Assembly (NCBI RefSeq): GCF_015278315.1
Contig: NZ_JADIJE010000003.1
Coordinates: 124,001 to 188,000 of the forward strand
Origin: Microbacterium ureisolvens
Lineage (GTDB): Bacteria; Actinomycetota; Actinomycetes; Actinomycetales; Microbacteriaceae
Reading direction: 5' to 3'
DNA length: 64,000 nt
The notes beneath the pieces were generated by a model that was not told the origin of the DNA, ran no database searches, and saw only the letters and a program-made list of their open reading frames with translations. Both the position numbers and the translations under genes were made by a program. Each line of letters begins with the position of its first letter. Positions within the stretch are counted from its first letter, which is position 1. This document shows, piece after piece, positions 34,348-41,278 of the stretch.

Positions 34348-35774
34348 ACTGCTTCTCCTTGAAGAGCGGCGTCGGCGACGCGATTCCAGCGGGTCTGGAA
34401 CTCTGCAGCCTCGTCCGACGACCAGAGGGGTTCGTAAGTCATCGACGGCTGCCAGGGGATCACGGCGTCCGCCAGTGCCACGGTGGGCTCGATGGCGACC
34501 CGGGCAAGAGCCGCTGCACCGAGCGGCGTGGCGTGCGGCGAGGGGTAGACATCCACCGGAATCTGCATCAGGTCCGCGACTGACTGCATCAAGACAGCGC
34601 TACGAGTGAGGCCGCCATCCACACGCAGTCGGCGTAGCGGACTTCCCAGGTCATCGCGCACGGCTTGACCGAGTCGAGCGACCTGGGCCGCAATTCCCTG
34701 CAGCACGGCGAGAACAAGATGCTCGGGACCGGTGGACAGTGTCATGCCAGTGAACGACGCCTTGGTCTGCGGCTCCCACCACGGGGCCGCCAGACCGGCC
34801 AACGCAGGGACGCTCAGCACACCGTCCGCGTCATCGGCGGCCACCGAGTCCAGTTCGGCGGCGTGCTTGATGAATCCGAGGTTCTGCATCCACCGCACCG
34901 CAGACGCCACGGTGTACACCTGACCGTCGAAACAGTAAGTCGGCCGCCCGTCGAGATGCCATGCAACCGACGACGCTAGTCCGGCAGAGGAGCGGTGAGC
35001 AACGTGACCAGTGTTGGCCAACAGGAATGCACCCGTCCCGAAGGTGCACTTCGCCTCACCCACGTCGAGACAGGACTCGGCAATAAGGGCCGCCTGCTGG
35101 TCGACGATCAGTCCACCAACCCCCATCACGCCGCCGAACGCGGCAGTGGTACCGGCGATCGCACCGGATGTAAGCAGCGCGGGCCGCTTCTCGTCGGTCA
35201 ACCCGAACAGCTCGATCAACTCGAGGTCCCAGTCGATGTCGTCCAGATCTGTCAGGAGGGATCTGCTCGCTGTCGTCACGTCGGTGACGAACTCGCCCGT
35301 GAGTCGGTAGATCAACCAAGAATCTGTGGTGGTGACCACTCCGTCGTGCGTCACGTTCTCCCTGAGCCAGGCCTGCTTGGGAGCGGAGAAGTACGGGTCG
35401 AGCACGAGACCTGTACGGCTGGAGATGAGCTCTGCGTGCGGGCGAAGTCGCTCGCATATGTCCTGAGAACGGCGGTCCTGCCAGACAACCACGTTGGAGA
35501 GCGGCTTGCCGGACGCGGGGTCCCAGGCCAGCACCGACTCGCCCTGGTTGGCGAGGGTGACCACGTCAATGAGTGCACGTGACTGCTTGATCGCGCTGCT
35601 GCCGGCAGCGAGGACCGAGGTCCACAGTTCTTCCGGATCTTGTTCGACCCCACCCCCCGGCAGGTAGCGGGGGCGAAGGGGAACTTCCGCAAGCCCGAGG
35701 ATGGCGCCGTCCGCCCCGACGACGACGGCCTTGGTTCCGGACGTGCCCTGATCGATCGCAAGGACAGTGGTCAT
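34344..35774 (-). CDS. FGGY-family sugar/polyol kinase (glycerol kinase-like)
   Basis: This 476-residue actin-fold kinase starts TTVLAIDQGTSGTKAVVV (phosphate-1 motif) and carries the substrate-loop acidic residue in LTGEFVTDVTTASRS near 163. FGTGAFLLANTG near 247 and the C-terminal RVDGGLTRSAVLMQSVADL (phosphate-2/adenosine motif) near 387 complete the family marks. The motifs are closest to glycerol kinases, but an alternative polyol or tetritol is possible. It is the first gene of the minus-strand operon, divergent from the DeoR regulator. Confidence 0.85.
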   Translation of the reverse strand: MTTVLAIDQGTSGTKAVVVGADGAILGLAEVPLRPRYLPGGGVEQDPEELWTSVLAAGSSAIKQSRALIDVVTLANQGESVLAWDPASGKPLSNVVVWQDRRSQDICERLRPHAELISSRTGLVLDPYFSAPKQAWLRENVTHDGVVTTTDSWLIYRLTGEFVTDVTTASRSLLTDLDDIDWDLELIELFGLTDEKRPALLTSGAIAGTTAAFGGVMGVGGLIVDQQAALIAESCLDVGEAKCTFGTGAFLLANTGHVAHRSSAGLASSVAWHLDGRPTYCFDGQVYTVASAVRWMQNLGFIKHAAELDSVAADDADGVLSVPALAGLAAPWWEPQTKASFTGMTLSTGPEHLVLAVLQGIAAQVARLGQAVRDDLGSPLRRLRVDGGLTRSAVLMQSVADLMQIPVDVYPSPHATPLGAAALARVAIEPTVALADAVIPWQPSMTYEPLWSSDEAAEFQTRWNRVADAALQGEAV

Positions 35775-35834
35775 CGCTCGCCCACCGCGACTTGGAGTTG
35801 GATGAGCACGATAAGCCTCTCAGGTTTGGAAGTG

Positions 35835-35873
35835 CACCGGGGGCATGGGGATCGGCTTCCCACACCCCCGGTG
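35835..35873. repeat. Inverted repeat in the kinase/DeoR divergent region
   Basis: CACCGGGGG (35835-35843) pairs with CCCCCGGTG (35865-35873), with partial inner pairing TGGG/CCCA. It sits 60 bp before the kinase start in the 220-bp divergent region 35775-35994 and may be a DeoR operator or an mRNA leader structure. Confidence 0.45.
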
Positions 35874-35994
35874 GGTCTAGATATCGGCCTGCAGCGGCCG
35901 GCAACGCCAGATGATGTGCAAACCTGTGCGATGTTGTGGACTATTATGGGATTTCGAGGATAAGCTGTCAACACGAGATCGCTTAGGAGGATTG

Positions 35995-36786
35995 GTGACT
36001 TCGGCTACGGCAAACCAGTTCCGTGATCCAGTAGAAGTTCGTCGGCGCAAGATCCTCGGGATTGCCTCGCGCGAGGGATTCGTTCGTCAGGCGGAGATTG
36101 CCGCTGAGCTTGACGTGTCAACGGAGACCGTCCGCCGCGACCTCGCCGCACTGCAGGAAGCGGGAGAGCTGACGCGAATTCATGGGGGCGCCGTGGTATC
36201 CAGCGCTACCGTTCGCGTTGAGCCGGCCCGAGAAGAGCGGTCCTCTGCTGCGGCCGCTCAAAAGGCTGAGATTGCCGTCATAGCCGCAGGGCTACTGGAT
36301 CCCGACGACACGCTGTTCCTCGACGTTGGCACGACGGCCGAAGCGGTCGCCAAGGCGCTACCTGCGAGTTTCCATGGAGTCGTAGTCACTCCTAGCCTGC
36401 CGGTCGGACAGATCGTCGGGCTCCGAGACGACATAGAGTTGCACCTGCTCGGCGGTCGCGTCCGGCCTCGAGAACTCACGACTTTCGGTGCAGATACTCT
36501 GGCGCAGATCGGCAGCTTCAACGCCTCGATCGCCCTGATCGGCGCGGGAGGCATCGGGGCGGCTGGTGTCTCCGACTACTCCGGTGAAGATGCCGCTATC
36601 AAGCGGGCCATGATCGCCCAGAGCGCCCGGTCATTCGTGCTTGCCGGCTACGAGAAGATCGGGCGGACAGCACCGCGTTCAGTCTGCGGCTTGGGCGACA
36701 TCGACGGCATCATCACCGATTCAGTCACGGACGACGCGCAGCTCCAGCCCCTGACTCGACCGGGTCTGATCTTGCTCCGTCCGTAG
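35995..36786 (+). CDS. DeoR/GlpR-family transcriptional regulator
   Basis: This 263-residue regulator has the N-terminal DeoR helix-turn-helix (EIAAELDVSTETVRRDLAAL) followed by GELTRIHGGAV, a hallmark of the family. The C-terminal DeoRC sensor domain has DPDDTLFLDVGTTAEAV near 95 and DYSGEDAAIKRAMIAQSA near 200. It likely represses the divergent kinase operon and responds to a phosphorylated sugar or polyol. GTG 35995 follows AGGAGG; an upstream ATG frame to 35911 is probably not used. Confidence 0.88.
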   Translation: MTSATANQFRDPVEVRRRKILGIASREGFVRQAEIAAELDVSTETVRRDLAALQEAGELTRIHGGAVVSSATVRVEPAREERSSAAAAQKAEIAVIAAGLLDPDDTLFLDVGTTAEAVAKALPASFHGVVVTPSLPVGQIVGLRDDIELHLLGGRVRPRELTTFGADTLAQIGSFNASIALIGAGGIGAAGVSDYSGEDAAIKRAMIAQSARSFVLAGYEKIGRTAPRSVCGLGDIDGIITDSVTDDAQLQPLTRPGLILLRP

Positions 36787-36855
36787 CGGCCTGCCTGACC
36801 CTACCTCGTCAATCCCGAAGAGAACTCTGTACCAACCACTGGTGAAAGGCATTTC

Positions 36856-37233
36856 ATGAGCACCCTCGAAACCCGCGTCAAGATCTCCTCCGGCTCTCCC
36901 TACGAGCCGATCCTCGGCTACTCCCGCGCCGTCAAAGTGGGCGACCTCATCTTCGTTGCCGGCACGACGTCCGGGGGAGTGGGAGTTACCGCCGAGGAGC
37001 AGACGCGTGAGATTTTCCGCCGAATCGAAAAGGCACTCGGCCAGGCCGGAGCTTCGTTCGCAAATGTGGTGCGTACGCGCGTGTTTCTCACCGACATCGC
37101 CGACTTCGATGCGGTCGGAGCCGTTCACGGCGAGCTCTTCGGAGACATCCGTCCCGTCACGTCGACCATTGGCGTGAGCGCTCTCGCGTCACCGAACCTG
37201 GTCGTCGAGATCGAGGTCGACGCAGTCGTTTGA
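36856..37233 (+). CDS. RidA-family (YjgF/UK114) protein
   Basis: This 125-residue protein carries the RidA pattern: YSRAVKVGDLIFVAGTTS near 24-41, the arginine in VVRTRVFLTDIADF near 77 that binds the substrate carboxylate, and the C-terminal NLVVEIEVDAV. RidA proteins hydrolyse reactive enamines/imines released by PLP enzymes or amino-acid dehydrogenases. An imine detoxifier fits a block with imino-acid oxidation, but it stands in the DeoR transcription unit. Confidence 0.9.
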   Translation: MSTLETRVKISSGSPYEPILGYSRAVKVGDLIFVAGTTSGGVGVTAEEQTREIFRRIEKALGQAGASFANVVRTRVFLTDIADFDAVGAVHGELFGDIRPVTSTIGVSALASPNLVVEIEVDAVV

Positions 37234-37242
37234 GGAAGCGCT

Positions 37243-37968
37243 ATGACCACCTCGTACCCATTCGCCGCAGTACTGTTCGACTGCGACGGAGTCCTTGTCG
37301 AGTCTGAACTCATCACCAACGGAGTTCTGCATCAAATGCTGCGGGAACTCGGGTGGGATCTGCCTGCGGAGGAATGCCAGCGCCTGTTTGTCGGCCGGTC
37401 GATCCGCGATGAGTGGGAGATCGTGTATGCCCACACTGGCTTCCGCGTCCACGATCAGTGGTTGGCGGAGTTTCGCAGGCGCCGAAACGAGGCGCTTCAG
37501 GTTCACCTGACACGAGTTCCCGGTGCGCTCGAGGCGGTCGAAGAGATCCGTCATCGTGTGGGGGAGAACGTCGCAGTCGCGACGGGCGCCGATCGCGCGA
37601 AGGCGATGATGCAGCTAAAGATGATGGGCCTGAGCCACCTCTTCCAGGACCGAATCTTCAGTGGCATGGACCTGGCGCGTACGAAGCCTGCTCCGGACGT
37701 CTATCTAGCCGCGGCAGCGCGTCTGGGCTCCGATCCAAGGACCGTCGCAGTGGTGGAAGACTCGATCGCCGGTGTCACAGCTGGTGTCGCAGCTGGCGCG
37801 ACAGTCTTCGGGTATACCCCACCTGAGCGGCCCTACATAGACAGTCGCCAGCTCATCGACGCAGGTGCGCACGCAACTTTTGATTCGATGTACGACCTGC
37901 CCCGGGTACTTCTCTCATTCGATGGAGCTGGCCCACGGGCGACTGAGCGAGAGGAGGCGCGACGATGA
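37243..37968 (+). CDS. HAD-superfamily hydrolase (beta-phosphoglucomutase/GpH-like)
   Basis: This 241-residue HAD-IA protein has AVLFDCDGVLVESE near 8-21 (nucleophile and acid/base Asp), a helical cap, VAVATGADRAKA near 110, GMDLARTKPAPDVYLAAA near 143 (motif III Lys) and VAVVEDSIAGVTAG near 169. It is probably a sugar- or polyol-phosphatase; mutase activity is less likely. It follows RidA by nine bases. Its stop overlaps a short ATGA-started frame at 37965. Confidence 0.87.
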   Translation: MTTSYPFAAVLFDCDGVLVESELITNGVLHQMLRELGWDLPAEECQRLFVGRSIRDEWEIVYAHTGFRVHDQWLAEFRRRRNEALQVHLTRVPGALEAVEEIRHRVGENVAVATGADRAKAMMQLKMMGLSHLFQDRIFSGMDLARTKPAPDVYLAAAARLGSDPRTVAVVEDSIAGVTAGVAAGATVFGYTPPERPYIDSRQLIDAGAHATFDSMYDLPRVLLSFDGAGPRATEREEARR

Positions 37969-38093
37969 GTGACGGCGAGCTCTCACGAGAAGGGTCCGCA
38001 ACATGCGACGATGGCGATGCGGCGTTCGGTCGGTGGCTGCATCTGATCAACAACGGCACCGAGGCAGCGTCTAGTTCGCGGCAAAACGCATAA
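37965..38093 (+). pseudogene. Truncated ORF coupled to the HAD gene
   Basis: An ATG overlapping the HAD stop (ATGA) with a strong AGAGGAGG site begins a 42-codon frame (MSDGELSREGS...) that ends at a TAA without a recognisable domain. The excellent initiation signals and abrupt end suggest the 5' remnant of a gene lost during rearrangement at the right side of the inserted block. Family unknown. Confidence 0.4.
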
Positions 38094-38220
38094 CACCGTG
38101 GACCGAGGCCCATTCGGCGCTGTTGAAGCGGCTTCTTCACAGACGCCCGCCGGCTCTCTTGCACACCCGATAATAGTACTTATGTCAGGTCGAAGATGAC
38201 ATCTTCGCGTCTGATGCGGG

Positions 38221-38498
38221 TTGGTTCTCTCCCCCATTACCTTCTTCGTGACCCGTTCAGCGTCCATGCTGGGCGGTGGCAGCCTGCCGGGCTCGGCAGG
38301 ATTGGTCCCCCCTGTCCACGATGATCCGAGCTGCTTGAAGGCGCGTGCCGCTGTGCCCGGTGAGACCCCGAGGTCGGCAGCGGTCTGCCGGACCGTCGGG
38401 AGACGTTCCCCGTTGCCGAGATATCCGCTTGCGATCAATCCGCGGGACTGTTCGTAGATTGCCGACGAGGTGGTGGCGTCACTCCCGGTGACCGACAT
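38221..38498 (-). pseudogene. GntR-family (YhcF-type) regulator remnant
   Basis: The minus strand from ATG 38498 encodes a recognisable winged helix: IYEQSRGLIASGYLGNGERL, then PTVRQTAADLGVSPGTAARA and FKQL. The frame then breaks where a short C-terminal helix region is expected (GSSWTGG onwards reads as unrelated). It is probably a decayed YhcF-like regulator. The stretch 38094-38220 downstream holds no gene. Confidence 0.55.
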
Positions 38499-38502
38499 GA
38501 GA

Positions 38503-38635
38503 TCACGCTTCATTGGCAGCGACGACGGGGCGCGCTTCCGGAGCGGCGACCGGCACCGTCTCGGCGGCCAGAGAGATGAGCGCGGCGAGTGACGCGAGCT
38601 GCAGCACCCAACCCGTCCTACAAACAACGCCGTGA
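38503..38635 (-). pseudogene. C-terminal gene fragment at the right end of the inserted block
   Basis: From the integrase junction inward, the minus strand reads a hydrophobic stretch LQLASLAALISLAAETV followed by PVAAPEARPVVAANEA and a stop whose position overlaps the start region of the GntR remnant. It looks like the last 35-40 codons of a membrane-protein gene cut by the recombination. Confidence 0.35.
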
Positions 38636-38905
38636 CTCGTGCTCATCGGAAAAGCGAATTCAGAGCATCTGCTGTTCTTCACGCGGAAGGGGACGGCGCT
38701 CGCTCCGCACAACGTTCGGCGCACCTTCCGGGAGATGCTCGAGTCCGTCGGACTCGACGGCGTGGAGATCACACCGCATGCGTTCAGACGAACGGCCGCG
38801 ACGTTGCTGACCAACAAGATTGACATCGAGACCGCCGCCGGGGTTCTCGGCCACTCTTCGACAGCCACGACCCGAGAGCACTACGCCGAGCCGGACAGTC
38901 GGTGA
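38636..38905 (+). pseudogene. int: Tyrosine integrase, 3' catalytic part
   Basis: Eighty-nine codons encode the end of a tyrosine recombinase: LLFFTRKGTALAPHNVRRTF, ITPHAFRRTAATLL (catalytic His and Arg), VLGHSSTATTREHYAEPD (second His and the nucleophilic Tyr). It lacks its own start; the codon before 38636 is a stop in this frame. Joined to 20898 it restores IRRR-LVLIGKANSEHLLFF in the correct frame, so it is the missing 3' end of the integrase begun at 20033. Confidence 0.88.
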
Positions 38906-39292
38906 GTCCGTTGCCTGCCGCCGTGCTGGAACGGCTCGCTCCCCAAATCGATTAGACGGCGTGGGCGCGGTGTGTCGGCCACACCGTTCAGGGAGTCTCA
39001 GCCTGCCGTGTACGTGAGGTCCCGTCAGCGATGGCGCGGGAATCGTTCTCACCGCAGCCCCCGGCTCCTTCACCGCCACCGACCGCGATGTGACCCGCGT
39101 CGGCGGGACGGTATTGGCGGCCGTCGTTAGCCGCGGTGCGCGAAACCGAGCGAGATGACTCTCGCTGCTCGTCCCTGCCTCGAGCTTCGATTTGCCGCAC
39201 GCGAGTGCGGATGAGCCGGATGGCGGTGAAGCCGTGCGTCTGCGAGGCTCTGGCACCAGGCGCCGACCCGGTGTCCCTGATGAGGAGGCCAC
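38906..39292. other. 387-bp stretch without a recognisable gene
   Basis: Between the integrase 3' fragment and the formate-dehydrogenase fragment neither strand shows a credible gene; the long minus-strand open frame here is a shadow. No tRNA-like att core was found. It may contain decayed coding DNA on the minus strand (a Thr/Pro/Val-rich segment near 39020-39150) and the promoter for the FDH-PanD frame. Confidence 0.5.
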
Positions 39293-39658
39293 GTGGCTAA
39301 GGTGCTGTTGGTTCTGTACCCGGATCCCGAAACGGGCTACCCGCCCGTGTACGCGCGCGATTCGATTCCGGTGATCGAGAGTTACCCGAATGGTCAGACG
39401 TTGCCCTCGCCGCAGGCGATCGACTTCGTCCCGGGAGAGCTGCTCGGTTCGGTGTCGGGTGGGCTGGGACTTCGTCGCTACCTCGAGGACGCGGGCCACA
39501 CACTCGTCGTCACCAGCGACAAAGACGGACCGGACTCGGTCTTCGAACGGGAGCTCGTCGACGCTGACATCGTGATCTCGCAGCCCTTCTGGCCTGCGTA
39601 CCTCACACCGAAGCCAGGACTCCGAGATTGTTGGACCGAGTCGCATAAGGTGAGCGCC
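39293..39658 (+). pseudogene. NAD-dependent formate dehydrogenase, N-terminal fragment fused to panD
   Basis: GTG 39293 with a TGAGGAGG site starts about 107 residues that match the N-terminal catalytic lobe of NAD-dependent formate dehydrogenases: [56 protein letters not shown] and [14 protein letters not shown]. The NAD-binding domain and catalytic His/Arg are absent. After about 15 unrelated residues the frame continues without a stop into panD. It therefore cannot be an active FDH. The product may be a 256-residue FDH-PanD fusion. Confidence 0.82.
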
Positions 39659-40063
39659 GTGAACCGAACCATGTTGAAGTCGAAGCTGCATCGCGCGACC
39701 GTGACGGGAAGCGATCTGAACTATGTCGGGTCGATCACCATCGACTCCGACCTCCTCGGCGCGGCCGACATCCTCCCGCATGAGCAGGTGCATGTGGTCA
39801 ATGTGAACAACGGGGCGCGCTTCGAGACCTACACGATCGCAGTCGAGCGGGGCACGGACACCGTCCAGGCCAACGGGGCGGCAGCTCGGCCGGTCCACAC
39901 CGGCGACATCGTCATCTCATACGCGGGCTACGGCAGAGACGAGCTCCGCGAGCACGAACCGCTCGTCGTGAACCTGGCAACGACTCCTGCTGACCCAACC
40001 CCGAACCGCATTGTCGACAACCGGTCGACGACGGGCGGCGCGGCAGAGTCCACGCCGCAGTAG
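39659..40063 (+). CDS. panD: Aspartate 1-decarboxylase (PanD)
   Basis: Decarboxylates L-aspartate to beta-alanine for pantothenate/CoA synthesis after self-cleavage to a pyruvoyl enzyme. Starting at GTG 39659 the numbering matches the family: Lys9, His11, Tyr22, the Gly24-Ser25 cleavage pair (YVGSITID), Arg54, Thr57, Tyr58 and the Asn72-Gly-Ala-Ala loop. AAGGTGAG lies before the GTG. At 134 residues it has a normal length plus a short polar tail. The frame is open upstream into the FDH fragment, so translation from 39293 would give a fusion whose cleavage at Gly24-Ser25 still could release the catalytic alpha chain. Confidence 0.9.
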   Translation: MNRTMLKSKLHRATVTGSDLNYVGSITIDSDLLGAADILPHEQVHVVNVNNGARFETYTIAVERGTDTVQANGAAARPVHTGDIVISYAGYGRDELREHEPLVVNLATTPADPTPNRIVDNRSTTGGAAESTPQ

Positions 40064-40255
40064 GAGATCTCCAACCAGGCTGCGGGGAACACCACGTCCA
40101 ATCGGCTTCCGGCGCACGCGCGGGCAGTCCGGGGCGACAGCGGCCCGGCACGCCGCTGACGGCCTAACCGAACTTACCGGTCAACAGCTGCTCGTAATCT
40201 GGGAGCAGTATGGTCGCGCGGTCCGCCGTCTACTGACCAGCACGAGGAGGTGGAG

Positions 40256-41149
40256 ATGCTGCTCAGCCAGCTTGAGTATTTCGTTGCGGTCGCTCGCGAG
40301 CAGCACTTCGGCCGTGCCGCTGCCGCGTCCTTCGTTTCGGCGTCAGCGCTCTCGGAAGCCATTCGAAAGCTGGAATCCGAACTCGGCGTCCCACTCGTGC
40401 GACGAGGGCGCGCGTTCGAAGGACTGACCACGGAGGGCGAGGCAGTCCTCGTCTGGGCGCAACGCATGATCGCGGACCATCGCGCACTCAAAGACGAAGT
40501 CAGCAACGCCGCTGGCCGGCTGAACGGTGTCGTGCGCGTTGGGGCCATTCCATCGGGGGTTGCGTTGGCGGCACGGGTGCTCGCCGAGCTCTGCGCTTCA
40601 CATCCCCACCTCGAAGCGAGACTGATCACCGGGCTTACGTCTGAGCAAGTGGTGGACGGGCTGCGCTCCTTCGAGCTCGATGCCGGACTCATCCATCCGT
40701 CAGTTGCCGCCGCGGACGATGTTCGCCACATCCTGGTGGAAACAGACCGGCTCGTGGTCGTCGGCGCAGCCGCCCGCACGGACCTCAGTGAAACCATCGA
40801 CGCAATGTCGCTCGATCAGATGCCCGTATGCACGCTGTCGCCGGGCATGCGTGCCCGTCAGATCCTGGATGCCGCATTCGCCCAGCGAGGTGTGCGGTTG
40901 CGTCCGCGGGTCGAGGCCGACTCCGTGGAGGCGCTGCTAGCTCTCGCACGGACCGGAGCGTGGGTGAGCATCGTCCCGCGCTCCGCAATCCCGAAGGCCG
41001 CCGCCAGCATCGGGCTCAGAGTCGCCGACATCACCGGCCCGCAGGTAAGTATTCCTCTGGTCCTCGCGACCCTCGGCGATGAGCCCCGCCCGCCGATGGC
41101 GATCGCAGTCGACGCGGCCGCACGGCGTCTGGTCGACCGGACCGAATAG
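40256..41149 (+). CDS. LysR-family transcriptional regulator
   Basis: This 297-residue LysR protein has the HTH LSQLEYFVAVAREQHFGRAA, then AAASFVSASALSEAIRKLE near residues 2-40, and the two-lobed inducer domain (VVRVGAIPSGVALAARVLAEL onward). Relatives with this N-terminus often regulate nearby dehydrogenases, including formate dehydrogenase genes, and fdhF starts 129 bp downstream on the same strand. ATG 40256 follows AGGAGGTGG. Regulation of fdhF or of the original fdh gene is inferred from position. Confidence 0.85.
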   Translation: MLLSQLEYFVAVAREQHFGRAAAASFVSASALSEAIRKLESELGVPLVRRGRAFEGLTTEGEAVLVWAQRMIADHRALKDEVSNAAGRLNGVVRVGAIPSGVALAARVLAELCASHPHLEARLITGLTSEQVVDGLRSFELDAGLIHPSVAAADDVRHILVETDRLVVVGAAARTDLSETIDAMSLDQMPVCTLSPGMRARQILDAAFAQRGVRLRPRVEADSVEALLALARTGAWVSIVPRSAIPKAAASIGLRVADITGPQVSIPLVLATLGDEPRPPMAIAVDAAARRLVDRTE

Positions 41150-41278
41150 AGCCCCGCGGCGTCTGGTCAGCCGGGATCATACATCACGTCGGAGTGCTGC
41201 GAGCCCGACTCCGGCTCCCCGGCGGGCTTGCGTCGATCTTGGCGGGGCGGCCTCGGCGCGCGCGGATACTCTGCCGCC

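Noticed and set aside
38660..39898. 412-residue minus-strand frame
   Set aside because: It is antisense to the integrase 3' part and to the FDH-PanD frame, both of which have clear homology on the plus strand.
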